DNA of 64,000 nt from Ferrimonas balearica (GTDB lineage Bacteria; Pseudomonadota; Gammaproteobacteria; Enterobacterales; Shewanellaceae). The notes beneath the pieces are model-generated. The model saw only the letters and a list, made by a program, of their open reading frames with translations, made no database searches and was not told the origin of the DNA. Shown here one piece after another: positions 43,688 to 52,548 of this stretch; position 1 is the stretch's first letter; each line of letters begins with the position of its first letter. Where the stretch lies: positions 1,490,874 to 1,554,873 of the forward strand of contig NZ_JAHVHV010000001.1 of the NCBI RefSeq assembly GCF_019802085.1, read 5' to 3'. The translations under genes were made by a program, and so were the position numbers.

Positions 43688-45742
43688 CTAAGGCTCGGTC
43701 ACCAGCTTCGGTCGGCCGTCACCGGCCAGGTCCAACCCCGGGACGTACTCGCCCCCATGGGGGATCTGGATGCTGGAGCCGGCAAAGTCCTGCCCCACCG
43801 GCTGGGCCCGACCACCGGCACACTCGGCCAGGAAGGCCTCCGCCACCGCATAGAAGGCGATGTTGTTCTCCGGCTTGGCAAAGCCATGGCCCTCATCAGG
43901 GAACAGTACATAGGTTACCGGGATCCCCTTGCGCTTCATCGCCTCGACAATCTGATCCGACTCCGCCTGTTTCACCCGGGGATCATTGGCCCCCTGGGCG
44001 ATCAGCAGCGGGCGGGCGATGTTGTCGACGTAATTGATGGGGGAGCGCTCCGCCAGCAGGGTCCGCCCCGCCTCGGTCTCGGGATCGCCGATGGCGTTGG
44101 CAAAGACCCGGCGAAAGCTTTCCCAGTATGGGGGGATGGAGTCCAGCAGGGTTTGCAGGTTGGAGGGCCCGACGATGTCCACCCCACAGCTGAAGGCCTC
44201 CGGGGTCATGGTGATCCCCGCCAGGGTGGCGTAGCCGCCGTAACTGCCGCCCATGATGGCCACCTGCTCCTCGGTGGTGATCCCCTGAGCCACCGCCCAG
44301 GCCTTGGCGTCCAGCAGGTCCTGGTGCATCGCCCTGCCCCACTCCTTATTGCCGGCATTGATGAACCCCTTACCAAAACCGGTGGAGGCGCGGAAGTTCA
44401 CCTGGAGCACCCCGTAGCCCCGGTTGGCCAGCCACTGCACCGTGGGGGCGTACCCGAAGGTGTCGCGGCCCCAGGGACCGCCATGGACCAGCAGCACCAG
44501 GGGCACCGGAGCGTCCGCCTGGCCGTCGCCATTGGCGTCCGCTTCCCGGGGCAGGGTCAGGTAAGAGATGAGCTCCAGGCCATCCCGGGCGGTGATGGTG
44601 ACCCCGTGCATCTTGGCCAGGGGCAGACCGGACAGGGCCGGCTGGGTGACGAACAGCTCCGTCAGGGTTCCGGCGCTCCGGTCGTACATCTTATAGATGG
44701 GGGAGGCGTCACTCTGGTCGGTGTACACCGTCCAGTAACGGGCATCCTGAGTGATGGCGAGCACCTGGGCACCGCCGCTCAACTGAGCGTTGAGGTTGCG
44801 AATGTCCGTCTCGTAGCCCGGTTCGATGGCGGTCCAGACCGGGCGATGACGCTCCTCGGCGTAGGCGAAGGGTTTGTGGCTCTGGGGGTCGATCAACACC
44901 CCGGAGACGTCCACCCCGTCGGCGCTGGCCAGCTCCGTCAGCGCGCCATCAGAGAGCCGGTAGTGCATCAGCGCCGCGGTGTCCCGGCCCCGGCTGTCCA
45001 GCAGGTAGACGCCGGCGTTATCGGCATCGAACCCCAGGATCGAGGTGGTCAGCATGTCCTCGGTGGGTATGGTGAATCGCTCCACCCAGGTCTCATCCTG
45101 CCACTGGAGCACCGTCTGCCCGCCATCCTGGGCCGAGCTCAGGGCCAGTCGCACCTTAAGGTCGTGGTCCACCAGGATGCTGGCCAGGCCGGTGTTCTCC
45201 GCCAGCAGAGTACGCGCCCCGCTGTCCAGGTCCACCAGGTAGAGATCGTGCCAGCGGGGATCCCGGTCGTTCATCCCCACCACCACTTTGCCCGGGTGGC
45301 GACGGCTTTGGGCCACCATCTGGGCCTGTACGCCAGGATAGGGGGAGAGATCCAGCACCTCTCCACTGTCCAGGGCCACCCGGTACAGGTGCCAGTTTTC
45401 ATCGCCGTTCTGGTCCTGGATGTAGAGCACGTTTTGGCCATCCAGCGCCCAGAAATGGGCCGGGATCCCGCGCCCCCGATCCTGGGTGATGGGCTTTGCC
45501 TGATCAAAGTCGCCCAGGGGGCCGACCCAAAGGTTCATCACCCCCTCCACCGGCGCACGGAAACTCATGCGTTGACCATCGGGGCTGATCCGCCCCTGGA
45601 AGCGGTCCGGGTTGCCAAAGAGCACACTGCGCTCGATAAGCGGTGGGGGAGTGACGGTCTGGGTCTGCTCAGGTGCCGGGGCGCTGCCACAGCCGACCAG
45701 GGCCAGGGCCAAGCCCAACGAAAGTAACGCTCTGACGCTCAT
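43688..45742 (-). CDS. S9 family prolyl oligopeptidase-like peptidase, lipoprotein
   Basis: A 684-residue protein. The signal MSVRALLSLGLALALVGCGSAP has lipobox LVGC. An N-terminal beta-propeller (about 35-390) with WD40-like TolB repeats (for example GRISPDGQRMSFRAPVEG) is followed by an alpha/beta hydrolase domain. The catalytic triad is Ser in GGSYGGY (about 497), Asp in GANDPRV and His in DEGHGF. It should cleave short peptides after Pro or similar residues in the periplasm. The ATG at 45742 has AAGGA eight bases upstream. It is convergent with the M2 peptidase. Confidence 0.93.
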   Translation of the reverse strand: MSVRALLSLGLALALVGCGSAPAPEQTQTVTPPPLIERSVLFGNPDRFQGRISPDGQRMSFRAPVEGVMNLWVGPLGDFDQAKPITQDRGRGIPAHFWALDGQNVLYIQDQNGDENWHLYRVALDSGEVLDLSPYPGVQAQMVAQSRRHPGKVVVGMNDRDPRWHDLYLVDLDSGARTLLAENTGLASILVDHDLKVRLALSSAQDGGQTVLQWQDETWVERFTIPTEDMLTTSILGFDADNAGVYLLDSRGRDTAALMHYRLSDGALTELASADGVDVSGVLIDPQSHKPFAYAEERHRPVWTAIEPGYETDIRNLNAQLSGGAQVLAITQDARYWTVYTDQSDASPIYKMYDRSAGTLTELFVTQPALSGLPLAKMHGVTITARDGLELISYLTLPREADANGDGQADAPVPLVLLVHGGPWGRDTFGYAPTVQWLANRGYGVLQVNFRASTGFGKGFINAGNKEWGRAMHQDLLDAKAWAVAQGITTEEQVAIMGGSYGGYATLAGITMTPEAFSCGVDIVGPSNLQTLLDSIPPYWESFRRVFANAIGDPETEAGRTLLAERSPINYVDNIARPLLIAQGANDPRVKQAESDQIVEAMKRKGIPVTYVLFPDEGHGFAKPENNIAFYAVAEAFLAECAGGRAQPVGQDFAGSSIQIPHGGEYVPGLDLAGDGRPKLVTEP

Positions 45743-45971
45743 GGTGTCGTTCCTTGATTCAGAAGGGGCACCGCACAAGCCCGGTAAACCAGAGGGGTTC
45801 TGGTCGTGGAAAAGCTCACTAAACATAGTTAACTTTCAATATCTTGCATAAGAATGTCTCGGTCATTGTTGGACCCTTGCCTCAGGTTGACGAAAAACAT
45901 CCCCAGGCCCATTGGTTCGCCCTGGCGCTTTGGTTAAGATGCCAAGCGCCTGAAGTTGATAAGGAATGGTC

Positions 45972-47255
45972 ATGTCGGCATTGAGTTACACCTACCTGGG
46001 CACCGCGGACGATGCGGTTCACCGTTACCCCTGGGAGATCGAGATCGATCTGGAGCAGCTCAACCGCATGCTGGTCCGCAAGGTGCTGCTGGGGGAGCGG
46101 GTGCTGATCAACGACGGTTACCTGCTGAATCTCCCCGCCGCCCGCAAGGCGCTGATGTTTCCCCAGCTCTCACCCTTAAGGGCCCTGATTGAGAGCAACT
46201 TCGTGCGGATCCTCTCCCGCAACCAGGACCTGATTGCCCTGCCCGAGCAAATGGCCCAACAGGGGGTCGCCTCCTTCCAGGCGCTGGTCAACTCCTCACA
46301 ATGGCCGACGTTGCGCGACACCCTGCGGCCCTGGCAGGCGGGGCTTCAGGCCAACGGCAACTTCGTCAACTGGCCCAAGAAGCACATCAGCCACGGCTTC
46401 GATCTCATGATGCAGCGCACCTTCGAGCAAAGCCCGGGGGACCTGGGCCTCAGCGAGGTGTCCGAGTCGACCTGGCAGCGCACCGTGGAGGGGTATCAAG
46501 AGCGCAACCTGCACGACCGGGAGGCCACCCGCACCCGCTGGGAGCAGGCCGCCACCGAGGCGGTCAAACAAAGCGACCAGGACTCGGGGGCCCTGCTGCA
46601 GTTGATGGGGCTGGCCAACAGCGCCTACCACTACAACTTTGGTGTGTGCCTGGGGGATTACGATGCCCTGCAAAACGCCCGCATCCTGGTGGAGACCAAG
46701 TACAGCCCGGCCTTCGCCACCATGACTCAGCTGGACGCCGCGCCCACCCTTTCCCACACCAGTGTGCCCGCTCTGACCATCCCCAAGAACCTGCCCCTGG
46801 ATGCCGCCGCCCTGTGGAAGGTGCTGGCGGATCCCTTCAGTGACATCTCGACGGCGCGCCAGGACTACACCCTGGCGATGGAGGGCTTTATGGCCGGCCA
46901 GGTCGACAAGGCCACCCTGGATGCCCAGGCCACCGCCTACTCCCGGGCGCTGTCCGCCCACTTTGGCCAGGCCAAGGAAGCCAAGCCCCTGGCGCAGAAG
47001 GTAATAGGCCTAGGTTTCCTCGGGGTGGGCAGCCTTGGCGGTCCGGTGACCGGGGCACTGTTGTGGATGGCAGAGAACCTGCTGCTGCCCACGGTGATGC
47101 GCCGCTTCCACATCAAGGACAAGGGCTTTTTCGACACCCAGGGGGATCCGGTGGCGGCCCTTGGGGATCTCAGCGGCAAACCGCTGATCACCTCCGTGGC
47201 CCTGGAGGGCCAGCTCAGCCGCCAGTTGGCGTCGCAGATCCCCAGTTTCAGCTGA
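45972..47255 (+). CDS. Protein of unknown function (427 residues)
   Basis: No family recognised. The protein is mostly helical and soluble, with one hydrophobic stretch near residue 350 (VIGLGFLGVGSLGGPVTGALLWMAENLLLPTVM) that could be a membrane hairpin. The N terminus contains YPWEIEIDLEQLNRMLVRKVLLGERVLINDGYLLNLPAARKAL, and a central part reads NWPKKHISHGFDLMMQRTFEQ. The first ATG is at 45966, but AAGGA sits better for the ATG at 45972. It appears to be a single-gene unit before rimO. Composition matches its neighbours, so there is no sign of recent transfer. Confidence 0.7.
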   Translation: MSALSYTYLGTADDAVHRYPWEIEIDLEQLNRMLVRKVLLGERVLINDGYLLNLPAARKALMFPQLSPLRALIESNFVRILSRNQDLIALPEQMAQQGVASFQALVNSSQWPTLRDTLRPWQAGLQANGNFVNWPKKHISHGFDLMMQRTFEQSPGDLGLSEVSESTWQRTVEGYQERNLHDREATRTRWEQAATEAVKQSDQDSGALLQLMGLANSAYHYNFGVCLGDYDALQNARILVETKYSPAFATMTQLDAAPTLSHTSVPALTIPKNLPLDAAALWKVLADPFSDISTARQDYTLAMEGFMAGQVDKATLDAQATAYSRALSAHFGQAKEAKPLAQKVIGLGFLGVGSLGGPVTGALLWMAENLLLPTVMRRFHIKDKGFFDTQGDPVAALGDLSGKPLITSVALEGQLSRQLASQIPSFS

Positions 47256-47264
47256 CATCCTCCG

Positions 47265-47290
47265 GTTATGGGGCCCTAGGGCCCCATAAC
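47265..47290. repeat. Perfect 26-bp palindrome
   Basis: The stretch reads the same on both strands, with arms GTTATGGGGCCCT / AGGGCCCCATAAC and no loop. It sits 10 bp after the unknown gene and 125 bp before rimO. No T-run follows, so it is not a standard intrinsic terminator, though it may still act as an RNA hairpin. Confidence 0.75.
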
Positions 47291-47414
47291 GCCATACCCC
47301 TCAACCACTTGCCCTATGGCTGGTGGTTTTTTGTTCAGCCGGCACTGTAACTGCAGTCGCCTTCAGTTATAATCCCGCCCTCTTTATCACCCGCCAGGAG
47401 TTTCGCGGACGCCT

Positions 47415-48848
47415 ATGACCGTCAACACTTTCGATCCCAACGCCCACGCCGCCGTGGCCGAACAGCCCAGCACCACCCACGCCACCAAGGTGGCGCCCGA
47501 GATGGGCAGTGGGGCCAAAGGCGACGGCACCCGCATCGGCTTTATCAGCCTGGGCTGCCCCAAGAACCTGGTGGACTCCGAACGGATCCTGACCCAGCTT
47601 CGCATCGAAGGTTACGACATCGTCAACACCTACGAGGGTGCCGACCTGGTGATCGTCAACACCTGCGGTTTTATCGATTCCGCAGTGCAGGAGTCCCTGG
47701 ACACCATCGGTGAGGCGCTCAAGGAGAACGGCAAGGTGCTGGTGACCGGCTGCCTGGGGGCGAAAGAGGACGAGATTAAGCAGATCCACCCCAAGGTGCT
47801 GGGGATCACCGGGCCCCACGCCTACGAGATGGTGCTGGAGCAGGTGCACGCTCACCTGCCCAAACCCCAGCATGACCCCATGACCAGCCTGATCCCGGAT
47901 CACGGCGTCAAGCTGACCCCTCGTCACTACGCCTACCTGAAGATCTCCGAAGGCTGCAACCACAAGTGCACCTTCTGCATCATCCCCTCCATGCGGGGCC
48001 AGCTGGACAGCCGTCCCATCGGCAACGTGCTGGATGAGGCCAAGCGCCTGCAGGCCGCCGGGGTGAAAGAGCTGCTGGTGATCAGCCAAGACACCGGCGC
48101 CTACGGGGTCGACGTCAAGCACCGCACCGGCTTCTGGAACGGCATGCCGGTGAAGACCGCCCTGCTGCAACTGGCACAGCAGTTGGCTGAGTTTGGGATC
48201 TGGGTGCGACTGCACTACGTCTACCCCTACCCCAGCGTGGCGGATCTCATGCCACTGATGGCCGAGGGCAAAATCCTGCCCTACCTGGACATCCCCTTCC
48301 AGCACGCCAGCCCCCGGGTGCTGAAGCTGATGAAGCGCCCCGGCAACGCCGAGCGTACCCTGGAGCAGATCCACAGCTGGCGCGAGCAGTGCCCGGATCT
48401 GGTGATCCGCTCCACCTTTATCGTCGGCTTCCCCGGCGAAACCGAAGACGATTTCCAGCTGCTGCTGGACTGGCTGGCCGAGGCCCGGCTGGATCGGGTG
48501 GGCTGCTTTAAGTACAGCCCGGTGGAGGGCGCCAAGGCCAACGACATCGCCGAGCCGGTGCCGGAAGAGATCAAAGAGGCCCGTTACCAGCGCTTTATGG
48601 CCCTGCAGGCCCAGATCAGCCGGGAGAAGCTGGCGGACCGGGTCGGCCAGGAGATGCTGGTGATGGTGGATGAGATCGGTGAAGACGGCGCCATCGGCCG
48701 CAGCTACGCCGATGCCCCGGAGATCGACGGTCGGGTGATCATCGGCGGTGAGTACGATCTCAACCCCGGTGACATGGTCTGGGTCAGCATCGAGTTTGCC
48801 GACGACCACGACTTGTTCGGTACCCTGGTGGAGGACGACGAGGCCTGA
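47415..48848 (+). CDS. rimO: Ribosomal protein S12 methylthiotransferase RimO
   Basis: A 477-residue radical-SAM enzyme that adds a methylthio group to the conserved Asp of ribosomal protein S12. The N-terminal MTTase domain has the three cluster Cys in [18 protein letters not shown] and TGCLGA. The radical-SAM motif [15 protein letters not shown] begins near 181, and a TRAM domain ([28 protein letters not shown]) ends the protein. It carries an extra 35-residue N-terminal stretch relative to E. coli RimO (441), so the true start might be further in. Confidence 0.95.
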   Translation: MTVNTFDPNAHAAVAEQPSTTHATKVAPEMGSGAKGDGTRIGFISLGCPKNLVDSERILTQLRIEGYDIVNTYEGADLVIVNTCGFIDSAVQESLDTIGEALKENGKVLVTGCLGAKEDEIKQIHPKVLGITGPHAYEMVLEQVHAHLPKPQHDPMTSLIPDHGVKLTPRHYAYLKISEGCNHKCTFCIIPSMRGQLDSRPIGNVLDEAKRLQAAGVKELLVISQDTGAYGVDVKHRTGFWNGMPVKTALLQLAQQLAEFGIWVRLHYVYPYPSVADLMPLMAEGKILPYLDIPFQHASPRVLKLMKRPGNAERTLEQIHSWREQCPDLVIRSTFIVGFPGETEDDFQLLLDWLAEARLDRVGCFKYSPVEGAKANDIAEPVPEEIKEARYQRFMALQAQISREKLADRVGQEMLVMVDEIGEDGAIGRSYADAPEIDGRVIIGGEYDLNPGDMVWVSIEFADDHDLFGTLVEDDEA

Positions 48849-48865
48849 TCCCGCCCCCTCCCCCC

Positions 48866-48893
48866 AAAAGGACCGCTTCGGCGGTCCTTTTTT
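48866..48893 (+). terminator. Intrinsic terminator after rimO
   Basis: Stem AAAGGACCGC / GCGGTCCTTT around TTCG, followed by TTTT. Confidence 0.9.
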
Positions 48894-49116
48894 GTGCGCC
48901 CATTTTTCCGCCCAAACCGAATCCAACTCACACCCCAGAGCGCTTTGTTTTCCATTTTTGCTCTGCGATGTTGCTTTTTTGGTGGCCGAATGTCGTTTTG
49001 CGGTTAATTTCCCCTCCTTGGGGTTGTTCTTTGCTGAGCCCCCCCTCTAGAATCCCTGCCCACTACAAAAAAGAAAAATGGCGTTCGCGCCGGCACAAGC
49101 AACCAGGAAGGAAACT

Positions 49117-50718
49117 ATGAGTTCAAACTCCATCCAGCAGCCCAAAACGGCCCAGGACATGGAGCAAAGTGGCGCCTTTCGCCGTTTTCTCGACGTCGTA
49201 GAGCGGCTGGGTAACCTGCTTCCTCACCCCATCACCCTGTTCGCCATCTTCTGTGTTGGCATCGTCCTCATCAGTGGCATCGCCGGCTACTTCGGCCTGT
49301 CGGTGACCGATCCCCGTCCTGAGGGCGCGCCGGGCCGCGCCGCTGACGGCATGATCACCGTGGTCAGTCTGCTCAGTGCCGAAGGTCTGCAGAAGATCGT
49401 GGCCAACATGGTGACCAACTTCACCGGCTTTGCCCCCCTGGGCACCGTGCTGGTGGCCCTGCTGGGGGTTGGCATCGCCGAACGTGCCGGCCTGATCTCC
49501 GCTGCCCTGCGCGGCCTGGTGATGGGCGCCCACCCCCGCCTGGTGACCTTCATCGTGGTGTTTGCGGGCATCGTCTCCAACACCGCCTCGGAACTGGGCT
49601 ACGTGGTGTTGATCCCGCTGGCGGCCATGGTGTTCCACTCTCTGGGACGCCACCCCCTGGCCGGTTTGGCCGCTGCCTTCGCCGGTGTCTCCGGTGGTTA
49701 CAGCGCCAACCTGCTGCTGGGCACCGTAGACCCGCTGCTCTCCGGCATCACCCAGACCGCCGCCAACATCATTGACCCCACCTACACCGTCGGTCCGGAA
49801 GCCAACTGGTTCTTCATGATCGTCAGCACCTTCGTGGTGGCGGGGCTGGCCATGTGGGTCACCGAGAAAATTGTTGAGCCCAAGCTTGGCAAATACGACG
49901 TGAGCGAAGCCGCAGAAGACCTGTCCCACGACAAGATGGAAGGCCTGACCGCCAAGGAGAAGAAGGGCCTTAAGGCCTCCGGTCTGACCCTGCTGGTGCT
50001 CTCCGGCCTGCTGGCGCTGACCGTGGTGCCCGAGTGGGGCCCGCTGCGCCACCCGGAAACCGGCCTGGTGGCTGGCTCCCCCTTCCTCAAGGGGATCGTG
50101 GCCTTCATCTTCGTGTTCTTCGCCATCCCCGGCATGGTGTACGGCCGCATCGTCGGCACCATCAAGAACGACCGCGACGTCATCGACGCCATGGCCCATT
50201 CCATGAGCACCATGGGCATGTACATCGTGCTGGTGTTCTTCGCCTCCCAGTTCGTTGCCTACTTCAGCTGGACCAACCTGGGGGCCATCACCGCGGTCAC
50301 CGGCGCCGACCTGCTCAACAGCATCGGTCTGAGCGGTCCGCTGCTGTTCATCTGCTTCATCATGGTCTGCGCCTTCATCAACCTGATGGTGGGCTCCGCC
50401 TCCGCACAATGGGCCGTTACCGCACCCATCTTCGTGCCCATGCTGATGCTGGTGGGCTACGCGCCGGAAACCATCCAGGCGGCTTACCGCATCGGTGACT
50501 CCGTGACCAACATCATCACCCCGATGATGAGCTACTTCGGCCTGATCCTGGCGGTCGCGGCGCGCTACAAGAAGAACCTGGGGATTGGCACCCTGGTCTC
50601 CACCATGCTGCCCTACTCCCTGGTGCTGTTCATCGGCTGGACCACCCTGTTCGTGGTCTACGTGTTCGTACTGGGTCTGCCGGTGGGTCCGGGCTCCCCG
50701 ACCTACTACACGCCCTGA
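49117..50718 (+). CDS. AbgT family transporter
   Basis: A 533-residue inner-membrane protein of the AbgT/MtrF family. E. coli AbgT takes up p-aminobenzoyl-glutamate, while MtrF and YdaH export sulfonamides and folate breakdown products. The N terminus has RFLDVVERLGNLLPHPITLFAIFC, a family hallmark. Later segments include SNTASELGYVVLIPLAAMVF, SGGYSANLLLGTVDPLLSGIT (the first reentrant hairpin) and SASAQWAVTAPIFVPMLMLVGY (the second). About nine helices plus two hairpins. AGGAAGGAAA precedes the ATG. No abgA/abgB hydrolase genes are adjacent, so uptake for catabolism is not supported by context. Confidence 0.92.
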   Translation: MSSNSIQQPKTAQDMEQSGAFRRFLDVVERLGNLLPHPITLFAIFCVGIVLISGIAGYFGLSVTDPRPEGAPGRAADGMITVVSLLSAEGLQKIVANMVTNFTGFAPLGTVLVALLGVGIAERAGLISAALRGLVMGAHPRLVTFIVVFAGIVSNTASELGYVVLIPLAAMVFHSLGRHPLAGLAAAFAGVSGGYSANLLLGTVDPLLSGITQTAANIIDPTYTVGPEANWFFMIVSTFVVAGLAMWVTEKIVEPKLGKYDVSEAAEDLSHDKMEGLTAKEKKGLKASGLTLLVLSGLLALTVVPEWGPLRHPETGLVAGSPFLKGIVAFIFVFFAIPGMVYGRIVGTIKNDRDVIDAMAHSMSTMGMYIVLVFFASQFVAYFSWTNLGAITAVTGADLLNSIGLSGPLLFICFIMVCAFINLMVGSASAQWAVTAPIFVPMLMLVGYAPETIQAAYRIGDSVTNIITPMMSYFGLILAVAARYKKNLGIGTLVSTMLPYSLVLFIGWTTLFVVYVFVLGLPVGPGSPTYYTP

Positions 50719-50730
50719 TAGGCACACCAC

Positions 50731-50764
50731 AAAAAAACGCGCTCTTCGGAGCGCGTTTTTTTTG
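50731..50764. terminator. Bidirectional intrinsic terminator
   Basis: Stem AAAACGCGCTC / GAGCGCGTTTT around TTCG, between convergent abgT-like and smrA genes. Confidence 0.9.
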
Positions 50765-50774
50765 TGTCTGAACG

Positions 50775-51353
50775 TCAACGTTTCTGGTGTCGCTCGCGGT
50801 TTTCCGCCTTCAGGTTGGGGCTTTTTCGCAACAGGATGTATACCGCTCCGGTGCCGCCGTGCTGTTTCAGCGCACTGTGGTAGGCCAGCACCTCCGGGCA
50901 GTTGGGCAACCAGGCGGCGACATAGCTTTTGAGTACCCCACGAAAGGGTTTGGAGTTGAGCCCCTTGCCGTGCAGCACCAGGGCGCTGCGGATGTCGTTC
51001 TCCAGGCAGTCGCGGATAAACTGCAGCAGCGCCCGACGGGCTTCAGCCACGGTGTGACCGTGCAGGTCCAGCCGTGCGTCCACGGCGTATTTGCCCAGCC
51101 TCAAGTTCTTGTAGACGCCATGCTGCATCCCGCCTCGGGTCCAGCCAATCACGTCGTCCGGGTCCACCGGCTCTACCGCCTCCAGGGTCAAACCGTCTTT
51201 CTGCGGTACGGTCTCGGCCTCGGCCGCCGCCCGGCGGGCCAACTGGGCTTCGGTAACCGGCGCCGGCCCGCCCTGTGCCACCACTTCCGTGGCTTTAAGC
51301 GGCACCACGTCGGACATCGCCTCGGCAAACAGACTGGTGTCTTCCGATTTCAT
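50775..51353 (-). CDS. smrA: Smr-domain endonuclease-like protein SmrA
   Basis: A 192-residue protein with a C-terminal Smr domain: ARLDLHGHTVAEARRALLQFIRDCLEN, ALVLHGKGLNSK, and PNCPEVLAYHSALKQHGGTGAVYILLR. The LDLHGxT and LxxHGKG motifs are the conserved ones of Smr nicking nucleases and ribosome-rescue SmrB relatives. The N terminus MKSEDTSLFAEAMSDVVPLK matches the SmrA start, so I begin at 51353; an ATG nine codons upstream is possible. Confidence 0.88.
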   Translation of the reverse strand: MKSEDTSLFAEAMSDVVPLKATEVVAQGGPAPVTEAQLARRAAAEAETVPQKDGLTLEAVEPVDPDDVIGWTRGGMQHGVYKNLRLGKYAVDARLDLHGHTVAEARRALLQFIRDCLENDIRSALVLHGKGLNSKPFRGVLKSYVAAWLPNCPEVLAYHSALKQHGGTGAVYILLRKSPNLKAENRERHQKR

Positions 51354-51504
51354 AATGCGTTCACTCGAATGAAGATCCATGGCGCCAGTATACCGCCTGA
51401 CGAGCCGCACCGACCACGAGCTCACAAAATGTAAAACTTTGCGCCTTTACAAATTCCGCCGAGAACGCACAATTGTGTCGTGTTTGTTAAGTTTTGGGTT
51501 CACT

Positions 51505-52071
51505 TTGAAGTCTTTCATTCATGCTCTGGTCTGGCTGTGCTGCCTGGCGGTAGGTCCCGCTCTGGCCAGCACCGATAAGGTCAACCAGGAGATCAACAGC
51601 CTCTACGACACCTTCGTCCAGTCCTACTTTGAACTGGACCCCGAGCCATTGATGGCCCTGTACAGTGTCGACGCCTGCCTGATGGGCGTCTCCGCGGACA
51701 CCGAGTTCATCCGCGGTCGGGAGGCGATCATCAAGGCGATCGGCAAGTGGTTTGAAAAGGTCAAAAGCCGGGACGCCACCATCAAGATCGATTTTCGCGT
51801 CATCGAGCGCCAGCTCGAGGGCCAGGTGGTGACCGACGCCGGCTATTACCTGATCCGCTACACCCCCAATCAGGAGAGCGAACAGCCCGCCAGCGAGTTT
51901 GCCGGCAAGTTCATCATGAGCTTCAAACAGAGCCTGGACGGCGAGTGGCACATCTTTGTCGACTCGGCCAACCGCTCCAAGCCGGAACTGTTCTACGCCG
52001 CCGGCGCCGAGCCGGGGCTGTACTTTTCCAGCCCGACCGAGATAATGGCCGCCGAAACCCACCAGAAATAA
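51505..52071 (+). CDS. Exported NTF2-like (SnoaL/DUF4440-type) protein
   Basis: A protein of about 188 residues. The N-terminal signal KSFIHALVWLCCLAVGPALA directs it to the periplasm. The mature part begins STDKVNQEINSLYDTFVQSYFELDPEPLMALYSVDACLMG and continues with FIRGREAIIKAIGKWFEKVK and FAGKFIMSFKQSLDGEWHIFVDSANR, the cone-shaped NTF2-like fold pattern. No ATG fits, so TTG at 51505 or GTG at 51475 must be the start. Function unknown; such domains bind small ligands or act as isomerase-like enzymes. ychJ follows 6 bp later. Confidence 0.72.
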   Translation: MKSFIHALVWLCCLAVGPALASTDKVNQEINSLYDTFVQSYFELDPEPLMALYSVDACLMGVSADTEFIRGREAIIKAIGKWFEKVKSRDATIKIDFRVIERQLEGQVVTDAGYYLIRYTPNQESEQPASEFAGKFIMSFKQSLDGEWHIFVDSANRSKPELFYAAGAEPGLYFSSPTEIMAAETHQK

Positions 52072-52077
52072 CCGGTC

Positions 52078-52548
52078 ATGACCCAGTGTCCCTGTGGCAG
52101 CCAGGCGGATTACGCCCTGTGCTGCCAACCCCTGCACCTACAGCAACACCGTGCCGCCACCCCGGAGCAGCTGATGCGCTCCCGCTACAGCGCGTTCGTC
52201 AAGGGCGAAGCCCATTACCTGCTGATGACTCACCACCCGGATCACCGCGGCGACCTGACCGAAGCGGAGCTGGCGGAGTCCTGCCGTCAAACTCAGTGGC
52301 AGCGGCTGGAGATTCTGGACGCCCCGCAAGCACAGGGGGATGAGGGGGAGGTCGCCTTTCGCGCCTGGTTTCGCGACGGCCAGGCCCTGCGCCCCTTCGA
52401 AGAGCGCTCGCGCTTTGTTCGGGTCGAGGGTCAGTGGCTTTACTGTGACGGTCAGTTTGCCCCGGCCGGTGCTCGCAGCAAACCGCAGCGTAACGCCCCC
52501 TGCCCCTGCGGCAGTGGCAAAAAGTTCAAACGCTGTTGCGGGGCCTAA
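52078..52548 (+). CDS. ychJ: YchJ family protein with SEC-C motifs at both ends
   Basis: A 156-residue protein. Zinc-binding SEC-C motifs lie at the N terminus (CPCGSQADYALCC) and the C terminus (RNAPCPCGSGKKFKRCC). Between them is an NTF2-like domain (RSRYSAFVKGEAHYLLMTHHP, EVAFRAWFRDGQALRPFEERSRFVRVEGQWLYCDG). The family is widespread with no assigned activity. It follows the exported NTF2-like gene closely, a pairing of two proteins with related folds. Confidence 0.93.
   Translation: MTQCPCGSQADYALCCQPLHLQQHRAATPEQLMRSRYSAFVKGEAHYLLMTHHPDHRGDLTEAELAESCRQTQWQRLEILDAPQAQGDEGEVAFRAWFRDGQALRPFEERSRFVRVEGQWLYCDGQFAPAGARSKPQRNAPCPCGSGKKFKRCCGA

Noticed and set aside
49018..49035. Possible sigma-54 promoter before the AbgT-type gene
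   Set aside because: GG and TTGCT are spaced correctly, but most other consensus positions differ, so the match is too weak.
49123..50778. Open frame of 551 codons antisense to the AbgT-type gene
   Set aside because: The AbgT frame has a perfect ribosome site, signature motifs and terminator; the antisense frame is repetitive in Gly, His and Gln.
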